DNA of 64,000 nt from Pedococcus cremeus (GTDB lineage Bacteria; Actinomycetota; Actinomycetes; Actinomycetales; Dermatophilaceae): assembly GCF_900111375.1 (NCBI RefSeq), contig NZ_FOHB01000004.1, forward strand, positions 372,001 through 436,000. Reading direction: 5' to 3'. The notes below the pieces were generated by a model. It was not told the origin of the DNA and did no database searches. It saw only the letters and a program-made list of their open reading frames with translations. Every line of letters begins with the position of its first letter. Within the stretch, counting starts at the first letter, position 1. Below, in pieces: positions 35,569 through 46,176 of the stretch. Both the position numbers and the translations under genes were made by a program.

Positions 35569-36517
35569 CCCAGACCAGCCTGCCCCGTGCCCGAGCCTCC
35601 GCTGCGGACAGCACCGACCACCGGTATGCCGGTCGGCGGGCTCCCGGGCACACCTCCGGACGCGCTCGGCGCCGGGCCGAGCGGGCCGCCTCCCGCGATG
35701 AGGGCACGCGTCGCGCTGGTCCCGGCGCATACGCCTTCCTGCTCGTGGTGCTCCTCGCCTCCGTCTTCCCGCTGTGGTGGTCGTTCCTCATCGGCAGCAA
35801 GGACGCGGCCGCACTCAACGCCGACGGCATCCCCCTGCTGCCCGGAGGCAACTTCCTCAAGAACGCGCGCACGGTCGTCGACACCGTGCCGTTCTGGAAG
35901 GCCTTCACCAACAGCGTCATCGTCTCCAGCACCGTGGCGTTCTCCGTCGTGGCGCTCTCGACCCTCGCGGGCTTCGCCTTCGCCAAGCTGCGCTTCCGCG
36001 GCCGCGACGGGCTGATGGTCTTCGTCGTCGCCACCATGGCCGTGCCGACCCAGCTCGGGGTCGTGCCGCTCTTCATCGTGATGTCGAAGCTCGGGTGGGT
36101 CGGCTCCGTCGGCGCGGTGATCGTGCCCGCACTCGTCAACGCGTTCGGCGTCTTCTGGATGACGCAGTACCTGCGCGAGTCGCTGCCCGACGAGCTCGTC
36201 GAGGCCGCCCGGGTCGACGGGTGCTCGATGATCCGCACCTTCTGGCACGTGGCCCTGCCGGCCAGCCGGCCGGGAGCGGCGATGCTGGGTCTGTTCACCT
36301 TCATCGCCACGTGGACCAACTTCTTCTGGCCGTTCATCGTGCTCGAGCCGGGCAACCCGACGCTCCCCGTCGCGCTGCAGCAGCTCCAGGCTGCCCACTA
36401 CGTCGACTACTCGCTCGTCCTCGCCGGCGTCGTCCTCGCCGCGATCCCGCTCATCATCGTCTTCGTCCTCGCCGGGCGGCAGCTCGTCGCCGGCATCATG
36501 CAAGGAGCAGTCAAGGG

Positions 36518-36521
<4 letters not shown>
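35565..36521 (+). CDS. ABC sugar permease (CebG-like)
   Basis: A 318-residue permease with six helices after a basic, Arg-rich N-terminal tail of about 55 residues, longer than usual. The EAA loop is Glu-Ala-Ala-Arg-Val-Asp-Gly near residue 215, followed by Ala-Leu-Pro. I start it at the ATG at 35565 because it follows GGAGGGAAGCG and overlaps the preceding stop (ATGA). Its own stop overlaps the GH1 start in the same way. Confidence 0.94.
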
Positions 36522-38037
<1,516 letters not shown>

Positions 38038-38041
<4 letters not shown>

Positions 38042-39066
38042 TCGAGACCTCGGCGACACTGCCCACCCGGCCGACGCTCGAGGCCGTGGCCAAGGAGGCC
38101 GGCGTCTCCCGGGCCACGGTCTCGCGCGTCGTCAACGGCTCGCCGAAGGTCAGCCCGGAGGTCGTCGAGGCGGTGCAGGAGGCCATCGCCCGGCTCAACT
38201 ACGTGCCGAACCGCGCGGCCCGCTCGCTGGTGGCGCGCCACACGATGGCGATCGCCCTCGTCGTTCCCGAGGACGCCCACCGCTTCTTCGGTGACCCCTA
38301 CTTCGCCGACGTGGTGCAGGGGATCAGCGACCGCCTCGACGACAGCGACTACGTCCTCAACCTGCAGCTGACCCACCCCAGCTCCCCGTCCGACAAGACA
38401 CGCCGCTACCTGCTCGGCGGCAACGTGGACGGCGCCATCGTCGTGTCGCACCACGCGGGCGACCACTTCCTCGCGGCGCTCGACCCCGACATGCCCATCG
38501 TCTTCGGTGGCCGGCCGTTCGGCACCGTGGCACCTCCCACGCTGTGCTACGTCGACGCCGACAACCACGGCGGCGCGGTCACCGCGACCCGGCGCCTCAT
38601 CGAGCGCGGTCGCACCCACATCGCCCACCTCGCCGGACCCGACGACATGCCCGCCGCCCTCGACCGCGAGCTCGGCTGGCGCGAGACCCTCGAGTCGGCC
38701 GGCCTGGGCGCGCAGCGCCTGGCCCGCGGCGACTTCACCGAGGTCGGCGGCGTGCGCGCGGCACTCGAGCTGCTGCGCGAGCACCCCGACCTCGATGCCC
38801 TCTTCGTGGCGAGCGACCTCATGGCCAGCGGCGCCCTGCTCGCACTGCAGCAGCACGGCCTGAGGGTGCCCCAGGACGTGTCGGTCATCGGCTTCGACAA
38901 CAGCTCCTACGCCACCCGGGGCGAGATCGGCCTGACCACCGTCGACCAGCACTCGCGCGCGATGGGCGAGGCGATGGCCGACAAGCTGCTGCGGCGGCTG
39001 GCCGGCGAGCACGTGGAGCCGGTCACCGTGGTGCCGACGACCCTGGTCGAGCGCGAGTCGGTCTGA
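38038..39066 (+). CDS. LacI family regulator (CebR-like)
   Basis: A 342-residue repressor. The N-terminal headpiece (Thr-Leu-Glu-Ala-Val-Ala-Lys-Glu-Ala-Gly-Val-Ser-Arg-Ala-Thr-Val-Ser-Arg-Val-Val) is textbook LacI, followed by the hinge and a periplasmic-binding-protein-like core with Val-Ile-Gly-Phe-Asp-Asn-Ser near residue 290. The GTG start overlaps the GH1 stop (GTGA). It probably binds the twin palindromes at 33145-33177 and is released by cellobiose or a related sugar, so the operon regulates itself. Confidence 0.94.
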
Positions 39067-39106
39067 GGCAGCACGACTCCGGCCCCGCCCAGATGGGGCA
39101 ACGCGA

Positions 39107-39139
39107 AGGGCCGCCACCCCTCATCGGGATGGCGGCCCT
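39107..39139. terminator. Terminator between cebR-like and rplI genes
   Basis: AGGGCCGCC (39107-39115) pairs with GGCGGCCCT (39131-39139), with ACCC/GGAT extending imperfectly. It separates convergent genes and probably works both ways. Confidence 0.65.
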
Positions 39140-39158
39140 CCGCTGTCGCGAACCGGTG

Positions 39159-39605
39159 TCAGCCGGCGACGACCTCGAGCTTCACCGTGGCCTGCACCTC
39201 GGGGTGCAGGCGCACGAGCGCCTCGTGGGTGCCGACGACCTTGATCGGGGTCTTGATCTCGATCTTGCGGCGGTCGAGCTCCGGGCCACCGGCAGCCTTG
39301 ACGGCAGCGGCGACGTCGGCGCTCGAGACGGCGCCGAAGAGGCGGCCGGACTGGCCGGCGTGCGCCTGGACGGTGACGGCCTTGTTCTCGAGGTTGCCCT
39401 TGATGGACTTGGCCTCCTCGAGCGTCTTCACCGAGCGGACCTCACGGCCCTTGGCGATCGCGTCGACCTGCTTCTGCCCGCCCTTGGTCCACGCGGTGGC
39501 CAGGCCACGGCGGAACAGGAAGTTGCGGGCGTACCCGTCCTTGACGTCGACGACGTCACCGGCGGTGCCGAGGTTCGACACGTCGTGGGTCAGGATGACC
39601 TTCAT
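39159..39605 (-). CDS. rplI: 50S ribosomal protein L9
   Basis: A 148-residue L9, the elongated two-domain protein at the base of the L1 stalk. The N-terminal domain has Lys-Val-Ile-Leu-Thr, [15 protein letters not shown], the L9 signature. A long connecting helix and the C-terminal domain follow. It is last in the rpsF-ssb-rpsR-rplI operon. dnaB usually follows, but here lies 36 kb away. Confidence 0.98.
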   Translation of the reverse strand: MKVILTHDVSNLGTAGDVVDVKDGYARNFLFRRGLATAWTKGGQKQVDAIAKGREVRSVKTLEEAKSIKGNLENKAVTVQAHAGQSGRLFGAVSSADVAAAVKAAGGPELDRRKIEIKTPIKVVGTHEALVRLHPEVQATVKLEVVAG

Positions 39606-39628
39606 CTGCGTTCCTCCTCGTAACCGGG

Positions 39629-39865
39629 TCAGCGGGCGCTGCTGGAGTAGGGCAGCAGCGCCATCTCGCGGGCGTTCTTGACCGCGGTGGCGATGAGCCG
39701 CTGCTCCTGGACGGACACACCGGTCACCCGACGAGCGCGGATCTTGCCGCGGTCGGAGATGAACTTGCGCAGCAGCGCGGTGTCCTTGTAGTCGATGTTC
39801 TCGACCTTCGCCGCCTTCAGCGGGTTGGCCTTCTTCTTGGGCTTGCGCACAACGGGCTTGGCCAT
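39629..39865 (-). CDS. rpsR: 30S ribosomal protein S18, zinc-free form
   Basis: A 78-residue S18 with the signature [10 protein letters not shown] and [10 protein letters not shown]. The usual N-terminal Cys-x-x-Cys and later Cys found in many actinobacterial operon copies are missing; the region reads Ala-Asn-Pro-Leu-Lys-Ala-Ala and Thr-Gly-Val-Ser-Val. This is the C-minus type that does not need zinc. Good ribosome binding site (AAGGAG). Confidence 0.97.
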   Translation of the reverse strand: MAKPVVRKPKKKANPLKAAKVENIDYKDTALLRKFISDRGKIRARRVTGVSVQEQRLIATAVKNAREMALLPYSSSAR

Positions 39866-39951
39866 CGTGGTGCTCTCCTTCTGCTGAGTGCCTCAGCGGA
39901 TGAGCCCTGGTGTCCCAGGGATGGTTTTCTCACATGTCTTGCTGGTGGTGC

Positions 39952-39973
39952 GCCGCCCGCTCGCGCGGGCGGC
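39952..39973 (-). terminator. Hairpin between ssb and rpsR
   Basis: GCCGCCCGC and GCGGGCGGC pair around loop TCGC; the right arm runs into a CGGCATAC octamer. Being inside the operon it may be a partial terminator or a processing site. A smaller hairpin (CCTGG and CCAGG) lies at 39906-39920. Confidence 0.5.
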
Positions 39974-40012
39974 ATACCGGAAGGTCCTGAACCGGACCGG
40001 TGACGGGACCGG

Positions 40013-40564
40013 TCAGAAGGGGGGCTCGTCGTAGGACGGCGCGCCGCCGCCCCAGCCACCCTGCTGGCCACCCTGCTGCGGGGCGCCCTGCTGGGCACCG
40101 GCCGGACCGGTCGCCCAGGGGTCCTCCTGCTGACCGCCCTGCTGGCCGCCGCTCCAGCCGCCGCCCTGCTGGCTGCCGCCGCCGCCGCCACCACCGCCGC
40201 GCTGCGTCTTGTTGACCTTGGCGGTCGCGTAGCGCAGCGAGGGGCCGACCTCGTCGACCTCCATCTCGATGACGGTGCGCTTCTCGCCCTCCTTGGTCTC
40301 GTAGGAACGAGACTTCAGGCGGCCGGTGACGATGACACGGGTGCCACGCTGCAGGGACTCGGCGACGTTCTCGGCCGCGTCGCGCCACACGGAGCAGCGC
40401 ATGAACAGCGTCTCGCCGTCCTTCCACTCATTGCTCTGCCGGTCGAACGCCCGCGGCGTGGAGGCCACGGTGAAGTTCGCGACGGCAGCACCGGAGGGGG
40501 TGAAGCGCAGTTCCGGGTCCCCGGTGATGTTGCCGATGACGGTGATGACGGTGTCGCCAGCCAT
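40013..40564 (-). CDS. ssb: Single-stranded DNA-binding protein
   Basis: A 183-residue SSB. The OB-fold occupies residues 1-110 (Asp-Thr-Val-Ile-Thr-Val-Ile-Gly-Asn, Trp-Arg-Asp-Ala-Ala-Glu-Asn-Val). A Gly/Gln-rich linker follows, and then the acidic tip Asp-Glu-Pro-Pro-Phe that recruits replication and repair partners. It protects single strands at the fork. The linker has repeated Gly-Gly-Gln-Gln-Gly units. Confidence 0.98.
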   Translation of the reverse strand: MAGDTVITVIGNITGDPELRFTPSGAAVANFTVASTPRAFDRQSNEWKDGETLFMRCSVWRDAAENVAESLQRGTRVIVTGRLKSRSYETKEGEKRTVIEMEVDEVGPSLRYATAKVNKTQRGGGGGGGGSQQGGGWSGGQQGGQQEDPWATGPAGAQQGAPQQGGQQGGWGGGAPSYDEPPF

Positions 40565-40638
40565 GAAGCAGATTCCCCCTGTCGGGTGGGTGGTTCAGGA
40601 GTGTCGGTTCAGGTGTAACGGTTCGGACGACTCGGCTG

Positions 40639-40926
40639 TCAGGCGCCGGGGCGCAGCAGCTTGGTGCGCATGACCGACTCGTTGAGGTTGAGCTGGCGGT
40701 CCAGCTCCTTGGCCGTGGCCGGCTCAGCAGTCATGTTGACGACGGCGTAGATGCCCTCGGACTTCTTCTTGATGTCGTAGGCCAGGCGGCGACGACCCCA
40801 GATGTCGACGTTGTCCACGGTGCCACCGTCCTTGGTGACGACGGTGAGGAACTTGTCGAGCGACGGGGCGACCGTCCGGTCGTCGAGCTCCGGGTCGAGG
40901 ATGACCATGAGTTCGTACTGACGCAT
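40639..40926 (-). CDS. rpsF: 30S ribosomal protein S6
   Basis: A 95-residue S6, which pairs with S18 in the small subunit. It begins [13 protein letters not shown] and has Gly-Arg-Arg-Arg-Leu-Ala-Tyr. It has GGAGG upstream. It leads the rpsF-ssb-rpsR-rplI operon, whose promoter should be in 40927-41100. Confidence 0.98.
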   Translation of the reverse strand: MRQYELMVILDPELDDRTVAPSLDKFLTVVTKDGGTVDNVDIWGRRRLAYDIKKKSEGIYAVVNMTAEPATAKELDRQLNLNESVMRTKLLRPGA

Positions 40927-41125
40927 GCTTTAACCCGCCTCCTTTGGTCTTTGGCGGTCACGGTCTCTCCGTGACAGGAGGGTTGCAGTGCGATCCCCCG
41001 TCGGGCACCGCCTGTGCGTATGCCGCGGGGGAACCTGCTCAGGGTACCCGGAGCAGGCGCGCTGAGGTAATCCGTCGTCCACAGCCCCTGACCTGGCCGG
41101 CCCCCACACCATCCGACACACCATC

Positions 41126-41198
41126 CGACTTTGTACCCGCTGATCCGACCAACGGCCCCGAGAAGAGCGCCGGAACCGGCTCAGCGGATACGAAGTCG
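41126..41198. other. 73-base imperfect hairpin before the rpsF operon
   Basis: CGACTTTGTACCCGCTGA (41126-41143) can pair with TCAGCGGATACGAAGTCG (41181-41198) over 18 bases with two G-T-type changes. Just before it, ACACCATCCGAC is repeated in tandem (41106-41129). It lies at the end of the downstream-facing three-gene cluster, so it may terminate it or be a small repeated element (compare 52012-52085). Confidence 0.5.
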
Positions 41199-41208
41199 CT
41201 CTGAGACG

Positions 41209-43383
41209 TCAGGAGAACAGGGCTCGCCAGGTGGCTGGGCCGACGAGGCCGTCGGCGGTCAGCCCCCGCTTCTTCTGGAAGGCCCGGATGGCGGCGTCGC
41301 TCTGCTTCCCGAGGTGCCCGTCGACGCCGATGGCTGCACCGAGGTCGCGCAGCCGTGCCTGGAGCTGGCGGGCCGCCTTGCCGTCGGCCGCCGATGCCGT
41401 GCCGTTGTGCACCTTCGCCGAGGCCTTCGCGCCGAAGCAGTGCCCCGCGGGCAGCGGGAACGGCGTGCTGCTGCGGGTGGTGGGTACCGACGGCGTGGTG
41501 GTGGCCGTCGGAGTGGTCGGTCCTGCCGACTCGGTCGGTGCCGGCTCGTCGTCGCTCCACGGAAGAGTGGGGTCGGGGTTCGGCGCGAGCGGCACCCGGC
41601 GCACCTTGTAGGCGAGCACGATCACGCCGTCGAGGTCAACCTCCTCGACGACCTCAGTGGTCGTGGCCGGCGGTCCTGCCGGAACCCCCGGGGGAGGCGG
41701 CGGCGCGGTCGGCGGGGTGGAGGTCCCCGGCGATCCCCAGCCACCCGAGCCGGGGGAGCCGGGCGAGCCGGCACCTGGCGCACCCCACCCTCCACTGCCA
41801 CCCGGCCACTGCACGGGTGGACGCGTCACCGGCGGAGGAGGAGCGGTCTGCACGGGCGAGGCGCCGTGGACCCCGCGGCCCCGCAGGATCCCGGTCACGG
41901 CCTTGACGACCGAGTCCACCGGCGCGGCAGCGCTCGTCGCGCTGGGCGCAGGCGCGGCTTGCGCGTCGACGGACACCAGGCCGACCGCAGCCGTGGCCGG
42001 CGTCGCGGCGTGCGCGAACGGCATACGGACCAGGGCCGGTCCGGTGACGACCGACGGGAGCCGCGTCACGGTGGTGCCCTGCACCTTGGCCGCGACGACG
42101 GCGTTGTCGAGCGGTCCGACCTTGGTCGACGCAGCGCGCAGCTGGGCGACCGTGGGCTCCGGCTGCACGACCTCGGCCTTGACCGCGACGTCCTGCGCCG
42201 GTCCGGAGGCGGGCTGCACGCGCCACTGCTGGTCGACGCCGCGCAGCGACTGCGCCAGCACGCCCAGGTTCTTCAGCGCCGGCCGGCTTCCCGTGGCGGG
42301 GACGGACGGCTGACCTGCCGGCACGGTGCGCTCGATGGTGACCTTGCGGGCCACGACCACGCTGCTGATGTAGCCCGGGATCCGGCCCGTCCGCGGCACC
42401 GCGCCGTTGCTGACGACGCTGCCGTCGGGCATGCGCCAGGAGCGCATCGCCAGGAAGGTGGGGTCGAACCACGGGCGCATCACGGTGATGCTCGTGTACT
42501 CGACCGTCATGGAGCGGATGTCGTCGGCCGTCGAGGTGACGAGCGCCCGCAGCTCGGCCGGTGCGTCGGCGAGCAGGCTCTTCACCTCGTCGCCGGTGAG
42601 GTGGAGCGTGTTCCAGGTCGCCGTCGGCGTGAACACGTCGCTCGGGCTGTAGAAGGTGCTCAGCACGCCGACCGGGTCGTTGGCGGCGAGGTCCGGCTCG
42701 GTGCAGAGCCCGTAGTCGGCGACCAGGGCCTGCCGCCGTACCTGCGGGTCCTTGCCCCCGAGCGAGGCGACGGTGGCCTGGGCCTTCTCCACCTCGGCGC
42801 GGTGGCCGAGCGCCGCCCAGTCCTGGTTGGCCTTCGCCAGCGCGGCCTCGAGGACCTGTCGCCGGCCGCCCTCCCAGGCCGCCTTGACCGCGGGGTCCTC
42901 CGACAGCTCGGCGGTGAGCTTCTCGTCGAGCCAGGTGCGCTCGACCTCCTCGGCCGCCTCCTTGTACTGGTAGTAGGCCGTCACGGCGGCGGAGTAGACG
43001 GTGGTCTCGCCGTCCTCGGTGGTCACCGTGTCGGTGAGGTAGTCCCGTGCCGCCGCGAGGGACTTCCGCTCGGCGGCGGTCAGCACGCTCGTGGCCATCT
43101 CGGCCTGGTCGAGCACCCGCTTGTACTCGTCCCAGAGCAGCCGGTCCTCGGCGTCCCAGCGCTGGCCGTCGACCGGCACCTGGTTCATGAGGCGGGCGAA
43201 CTGCGCCTTGTGGTGGCTGCGCAGCGTCACGTCCTCCGCGCTCTCCCCCGGTCGCTGGAAGATCGCGAGCTCGGCCTTGCTGAACGCCGCGCCGGTGGTC
43301 GGGAACGCGAGGTAGGCGTCCTCACTGGGCGCGAAGATCTTGAGCATCTTGGCGGCGAGCGCCACCTCGACGTTGGACTCCAT
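41209..43383 (-). CDS. Paralogue A: unknown N-terminal region plus peptidoglycan-binding domain
   Basis: A 724-residue protein with no recognised N-terminal family. Residues 1-380 align by eye with the neighbouring gene at 43492: helical parts with matching spacing, then Arg-Pro-Trp-Phe-Asp-Pro followed by Met-Arg-Ser-Trp (near residue 300), and Gly-Arg-x4-Tyr-x-Ser. A Gly/Pro/Ser-rich linker (about 500-570) follows, and the C-terminus is a peptidoglycan-binding type 1 domain (Val-Asp-Gly-His-Leu-Gly-Lys-Gln-Ser-Asp-Ala-Ala-Ile-Arg-Ala-Phe-Gln). There is no signal peptide, though the C-terminal domain implies contact with the wall. How it leaves the cell is unknown. Confidence 0.85.
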   Translation of the reverse strand: MESNVEVALAAKMLKIFAPSEDAYLAFPTTGAAFSKAELAIFQRPGESAEDVTLRSHHKAQFARLMNQVPVDGQRWDAEDRLLWDEYKRVLDQAEMATSVLTAAERKSLAAARDYLTDTVTTEDGETTVYSAAVTAYYQYKEAAEEVERTWLDEKLTAELSEDPAVKAAWEGGRRQVLEAALAKANQDWAALGHRAEVEKAQATVASLGGKDPQVRRQALVADYGLCTEPDLAANDPVGVLSTFYSPSDVFTPTATWNTLHLTGDEVKSLLADAPAELRALVTSTADDIRSMTVEYTSITVMRPWFDPTFLAMRSWRMPDGSVVSNGAVPRTGRIPGYISSVVVARKVTIERTVPAGQPSVPATGSRPALKNLGVLAQSLRGVDQQWRVQPASGPAQDVAVKAEVVQPEPTVAQLRAASTKVGPLDNAVVAAKVQGTTVTRLPSVVTGPALVRMPFAHAATPATAAVGLVSVDAQAAPAPSATSAAAPVDSVVKAVTGILRGRGVHGASPVQTAPPPPVTRPPVQWPGGSGGWGAPGAGSPGSPGSGGWGSPGTSTPPTAPPPPPGVPAGPPATTTEVVEEVDLDGVIVLAYKVRRVPLAPNPDPTLPWSDDEPAPTESAGPTTPTATTTPSVPTTRSSTPFPLPAGHCFGAKASAKVHNGTASAADGKAARQLQARLRDLGAAIGVDGHLGKQSDAAIRAFQKKRGLTADGLVGPATWRALFS

Positions 43384-43491
43384 GGGTTGTGCACTCCTTC
43401 TCGTATGCCGTGCCGCGGCTGCGCGGGACCGTCCCCCTCGGCCGGCCCCGCGCAGCCTCGTTTCACGTGCAACCCGGTGTGACGTGTTGCG

Positions 43492-44979
43492 TCACTTGCC
43501 GCCGACGAAGTCCTCGGGCTTGAGGCCGGGGGCGGGGTTCGGGCTCTGCGGGATGACGTTGTTGACCGTGCCGATCAGCTGCATGCCGTCGATGACGAGC
43601 GTGTCGCCCTCGAAGTGGTAGCTGCTGTTGCGCTCGGTCTGCCCGTTCGAGTAGTTCCCACCGACGCTGAACGGGCCGTAGCCCACCCGGCCGCCGGCGC
43701 TGATCGACTTCGTCATGAAGTCGGAGTGGTTCTTCCAGCTGCTGGAGGTGATGCGCAGGTTGCGGACGAACAGCGCCGACGTGGCGTAGGCGACGAGGCG
43801 GCCGGTGTTGTCCTTGGCCTTGCCGTCCGAGACCGGCTTGTTGTCGTAGCTGAGGTTCCAGTTGTCGTCGAGCGTCCACGACCGCATCGAGAAGAGGCCG
43901 GGGTCGAACCACGGCCGGGAGATGGGCACCTGGGTGAACTCGAAGGTGGCCGAGAAGTTCGCGGCCGACTGGTCGTCGCTCGAGGTCGTCTTGCTGCCCT
44001 TGGCGTTCGCCCCGAAGGAGAAGAGGCCGAATCCGACGCCGGCGTCGGCGCCCCAGCCAGTGGTCTCCTGCTTGGCGTGGGTCTGGAAGTCGTTCTCGGT
44101 GAAGGAGAACTTCGTCCAGCCCTGCGACGCAGCGAAGTTCCCGGGCAGCAGGGTCGTGTAGTAGAACTCGCTGTCCCCGTCACCCCCGGACGTGATGAGC
44201 CCGTTGTGGAACTTGCGCTTCAGGTCCTCCTTGTAGAGCACCAGGTTCCGCTCGGCCACCTGCGCGATGTAGGCGTTGATGACCTCGTACTCGTTCTTGT
44301 AACCCTGCGAGACCCAGGCCATCTCGGCAGCGGCGAGGCGCTTCTTGACGTACTTCGCCTTCTCGTTCCAGTTGTAGACCCGCCGCTTGGACTCGGGGTC
44401 GTTGCCGGTGGCCGAGAGCGCGTCGATCTTCATGTCCATCAGCTCGTCGGCGATGGACAGGTAGTTGTCCATCGCGGCCGTGTAGGCCACGGTGAGCTTG
44501 CCGGGCTTGGTGACGGTCTTGACCTCGTCGGTGAGGATGTCGGTCTCCTGCACCTCGACCGAGAGCAGGTCGCGGTACTTCTTGAGCTTGGCCTCCTCCT
44601 GCTTCGACAGCGGCTTGCTCACGACCCGGCTGTACTTCAGGACGTCGCTGTAGACCGAGCTGATCCGGTCACCGGTGCCGGCGAAGATGGTCTGCTGCAT
44701 CTCCGGCGTGACGAAACCGCTGCTCGTGTCAGGGATCTGGTCGAAGAGCGAGGAGAGCACGAAGGCCTGGTGGTAGGCGTTCTGGACCTCCTCGCTGCTG
44801 TTGCCGGTGAACCCGTTGGCGCAGTACTTGAAGTCCGCCGGGGCGAACGGGATGCCGGGCAGGTACCAGGACACGTACTTGTTGCGCGGGATCTTGATGG
44901 CCGGGTCGTTCCCGGTGACGGTGGCGTAGAGCTTGGCGACGAGGGCCTGCATGAGGTCGCCGTGGTGTTCCATGGGCAT
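43492..44979 (-). CDS. Paralogue B: protein of unknown family
   Basis: A 495-residue protein of unknown function. The first 280 residues look helical with charged stretches; then comes a Gly/Ser/Asn-rich region of likely beta structure (near 300-330), the Arg-Pro-Trp-Phe-Asp-Pro and Met-Arg-Ser-Trp pair near residue 350, and a C-terminus with Gly-Met-Gln-Leu-Ile-Gly and Pro-Gln-Ser-Pro-Asn-Pro. It shares the architecture of paralogue A but lacks its wall-binding end. No signal peptide is visible. I start it at 44979 because GGAGAAC precedes it. Confidence 0.85.
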   Translation of the reverse strand: MPMEHHGDLMQALVAKLYATVTGNDPAIKIPRNKYVSWYLPGIPFAPADFKYCANGFTGNSSEEVQNAYHQAFVLSSLFDQIPDTSSGFVTPEMQQTIFAGTGDRISSVYSDVLKYSRVVSKPLSKQEEAKLKKYRDLLSVEVQETDILTDEVKTVTKPGKLTVAYTAAMDNYLSIADELMDMKIDALSATGNDPESKRRVYNWNEKAKYVKKRLAAAEMAWVSQGYKNEYEVINAYIAQVAERNLVLYKEDLKRKFHNGLITSGGDGDSEFYYTTLLPGNFAASQGWTKFSFTENDFQTHAKQETTGWGADAGVGFGLFSFGANAKGSKTTSSDDQSAANFSATFEFTQVPISRPWFDPGLFSMRSWTLDDNWNLSYDNKPVSDGKAKDNTGRLVAYATSALFVRNLRITSSSWKNHSDFMTKSISAGGRVGYGPFSVGGNYSNGQTERNSSYHFEGDTLVIDGMQLIGTVNNVIPQSPNPAPGLKPEDFVGGK

Positions 44980-45188
44980 GGCTGTTCTCCGTGTGGTGAT
45001 GAGTGGTGCTGGGTTGTGGTGGGTGGTGCGGTGTTGGTGCGGTGATGGTGGTGTCGTCGGCGTCGGGGCAGGGCGAAGCCACGGTGCGACGTGTGCCGCT
45101 GACACGAGGTCGCGGTGAGTGCCTCGACCACGTGGCCGGGCAGGGTCGGCAGCCGACCGGCTGCGGAGGTGTCGACGGGCCGGGCCCG

Positions 45189-45971
45189 TCAGAGCAGGAC
45201 GAAGTCCTTCTTCGTCCACGAGCGGGTGCGGGCGCACACCTCGTAGCCCTCGCGGTCACCCGCGTCGTTGGTGTTGCCCTCGATGGTGGTGATCGTGTCG
45301 TCGTCGGCCTCGACGACCAGGCCGGTGTGGGTCCAGTCGCCGGCGGTGCGGCGCACCAGGAAGAGGCTGCCCGGCGTGACCGTCTCCGGTGACGCGTCGG
45401 CCTCGACGACGAGCACACCGGCCTCCTCCGCCTGGGCTGCCAGCGTGTCGCAGCTGAACGAGCCCGCGATGGGCAGCTCGGCGACCATGGAGTCGGCGGC
45501 CTGCCGCATCAGGAAGGTGACGAAGCCCGCGCACCAGGCGTACTCCGCACCCTGGCGCCCCCGCATGTAGAGGCGGACCCACGGGCCGCGGTTGGCGCCG
45601 CCGACCTCCCGAGGGGCCGACTGGAGGTGGGCCCGGGCGTAGACGAGCGTGGCCTCCCCGAGCGGCATCGAGCTGTCGAGCCGCTGCCGCAGGACCGAGG
45701 TCATCGGACTGGTCAGCTCGGCCCACGTCTCGTGGTCGACCTTGCGGCTGGGCACGAGGCCCCGACGCGTCTGGAACGCGGTGACGGCCCGCTCGGTCGC
45801 GGGACCGAAGTCGCCGTCGATGACGACTCCATGGCCGCTGAGCGTGAGCCACTCCTGGGCTCGACGAACGGCGGCGCCGCGGTCCCCGCGACCGAGAACG
45901 GCCTGCAGCTCGACCTCCGTGCGGATCCACGGTTCGAGCTCTTGGAACGACTGGCTGTAGATGGTGCTCAT
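45189..45971 (-). CDS. Peptidoglycan-binding CHAP/NlpC-like hydrolase
   Basis: A 260-residue protein. Residues 30-90 are a peptidoglycan-binding type 1 domain (Gly-Val-Val-Ile-Asp-Gly-Asp-Phe-Gly-Pro-Ala-Thr). Residues 130-260 are a papain-like amidase domain with the likely nucleophile in Tyr-Ala-Trp-Cys-Ala-Gly-Phe-Val, the His in Trp-Thr-His-Thr-Gly and an Asn in Glu-Gly-Asn-Thr-Asn. It probably cleaves peptidoglycan stem peptides. It is the first gene of the three-gene cluster, all on the same strand. No signal peptide is present, which is unusual for a wall hydrolase. Confidence 0.88.
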   Translation of the reverse strand: MSTIYSQSFQELEPWIRTEVELQAVLGRGDRGAAVRRAQEWLTLSGHGVVIDGDFGPATERAVTAFQTRRGLVPSRKVDHETWAELTSPMTSVLRQRLDSSMPLGEATLVYARAHLQSAPREVGGANRGPWVRLYMRGRQGAEYAWCAGFVTFLMRQAADSMVAELPIAGSFSCDTLAAQAEEAGVLVVEADASPETVTPGSLFLVRRTAGDWTHTGLVVEADDDTITTIEGNTNDAGDREGYEVCARTRSWTKKDFVLL

Positions 45972-46176
45972 GAGTAGCCCCCCGGCTGGGTTGATCGGTA
46001 CTCCATGAGTTTGCGATCGGTTGCCTGCGGCCGGCATCCGTAGAACTACTCAGAAACGCGTAGGTATTGCCCGGCCGAATCGCCTTGAAACACAACGAAA
46101 CCGGCGCAGGCCACATCGGGCGAAACGCCCACAACGGACCAGTCCGCACGAAGCGGACGCAAGGACCTGGGTCGAG

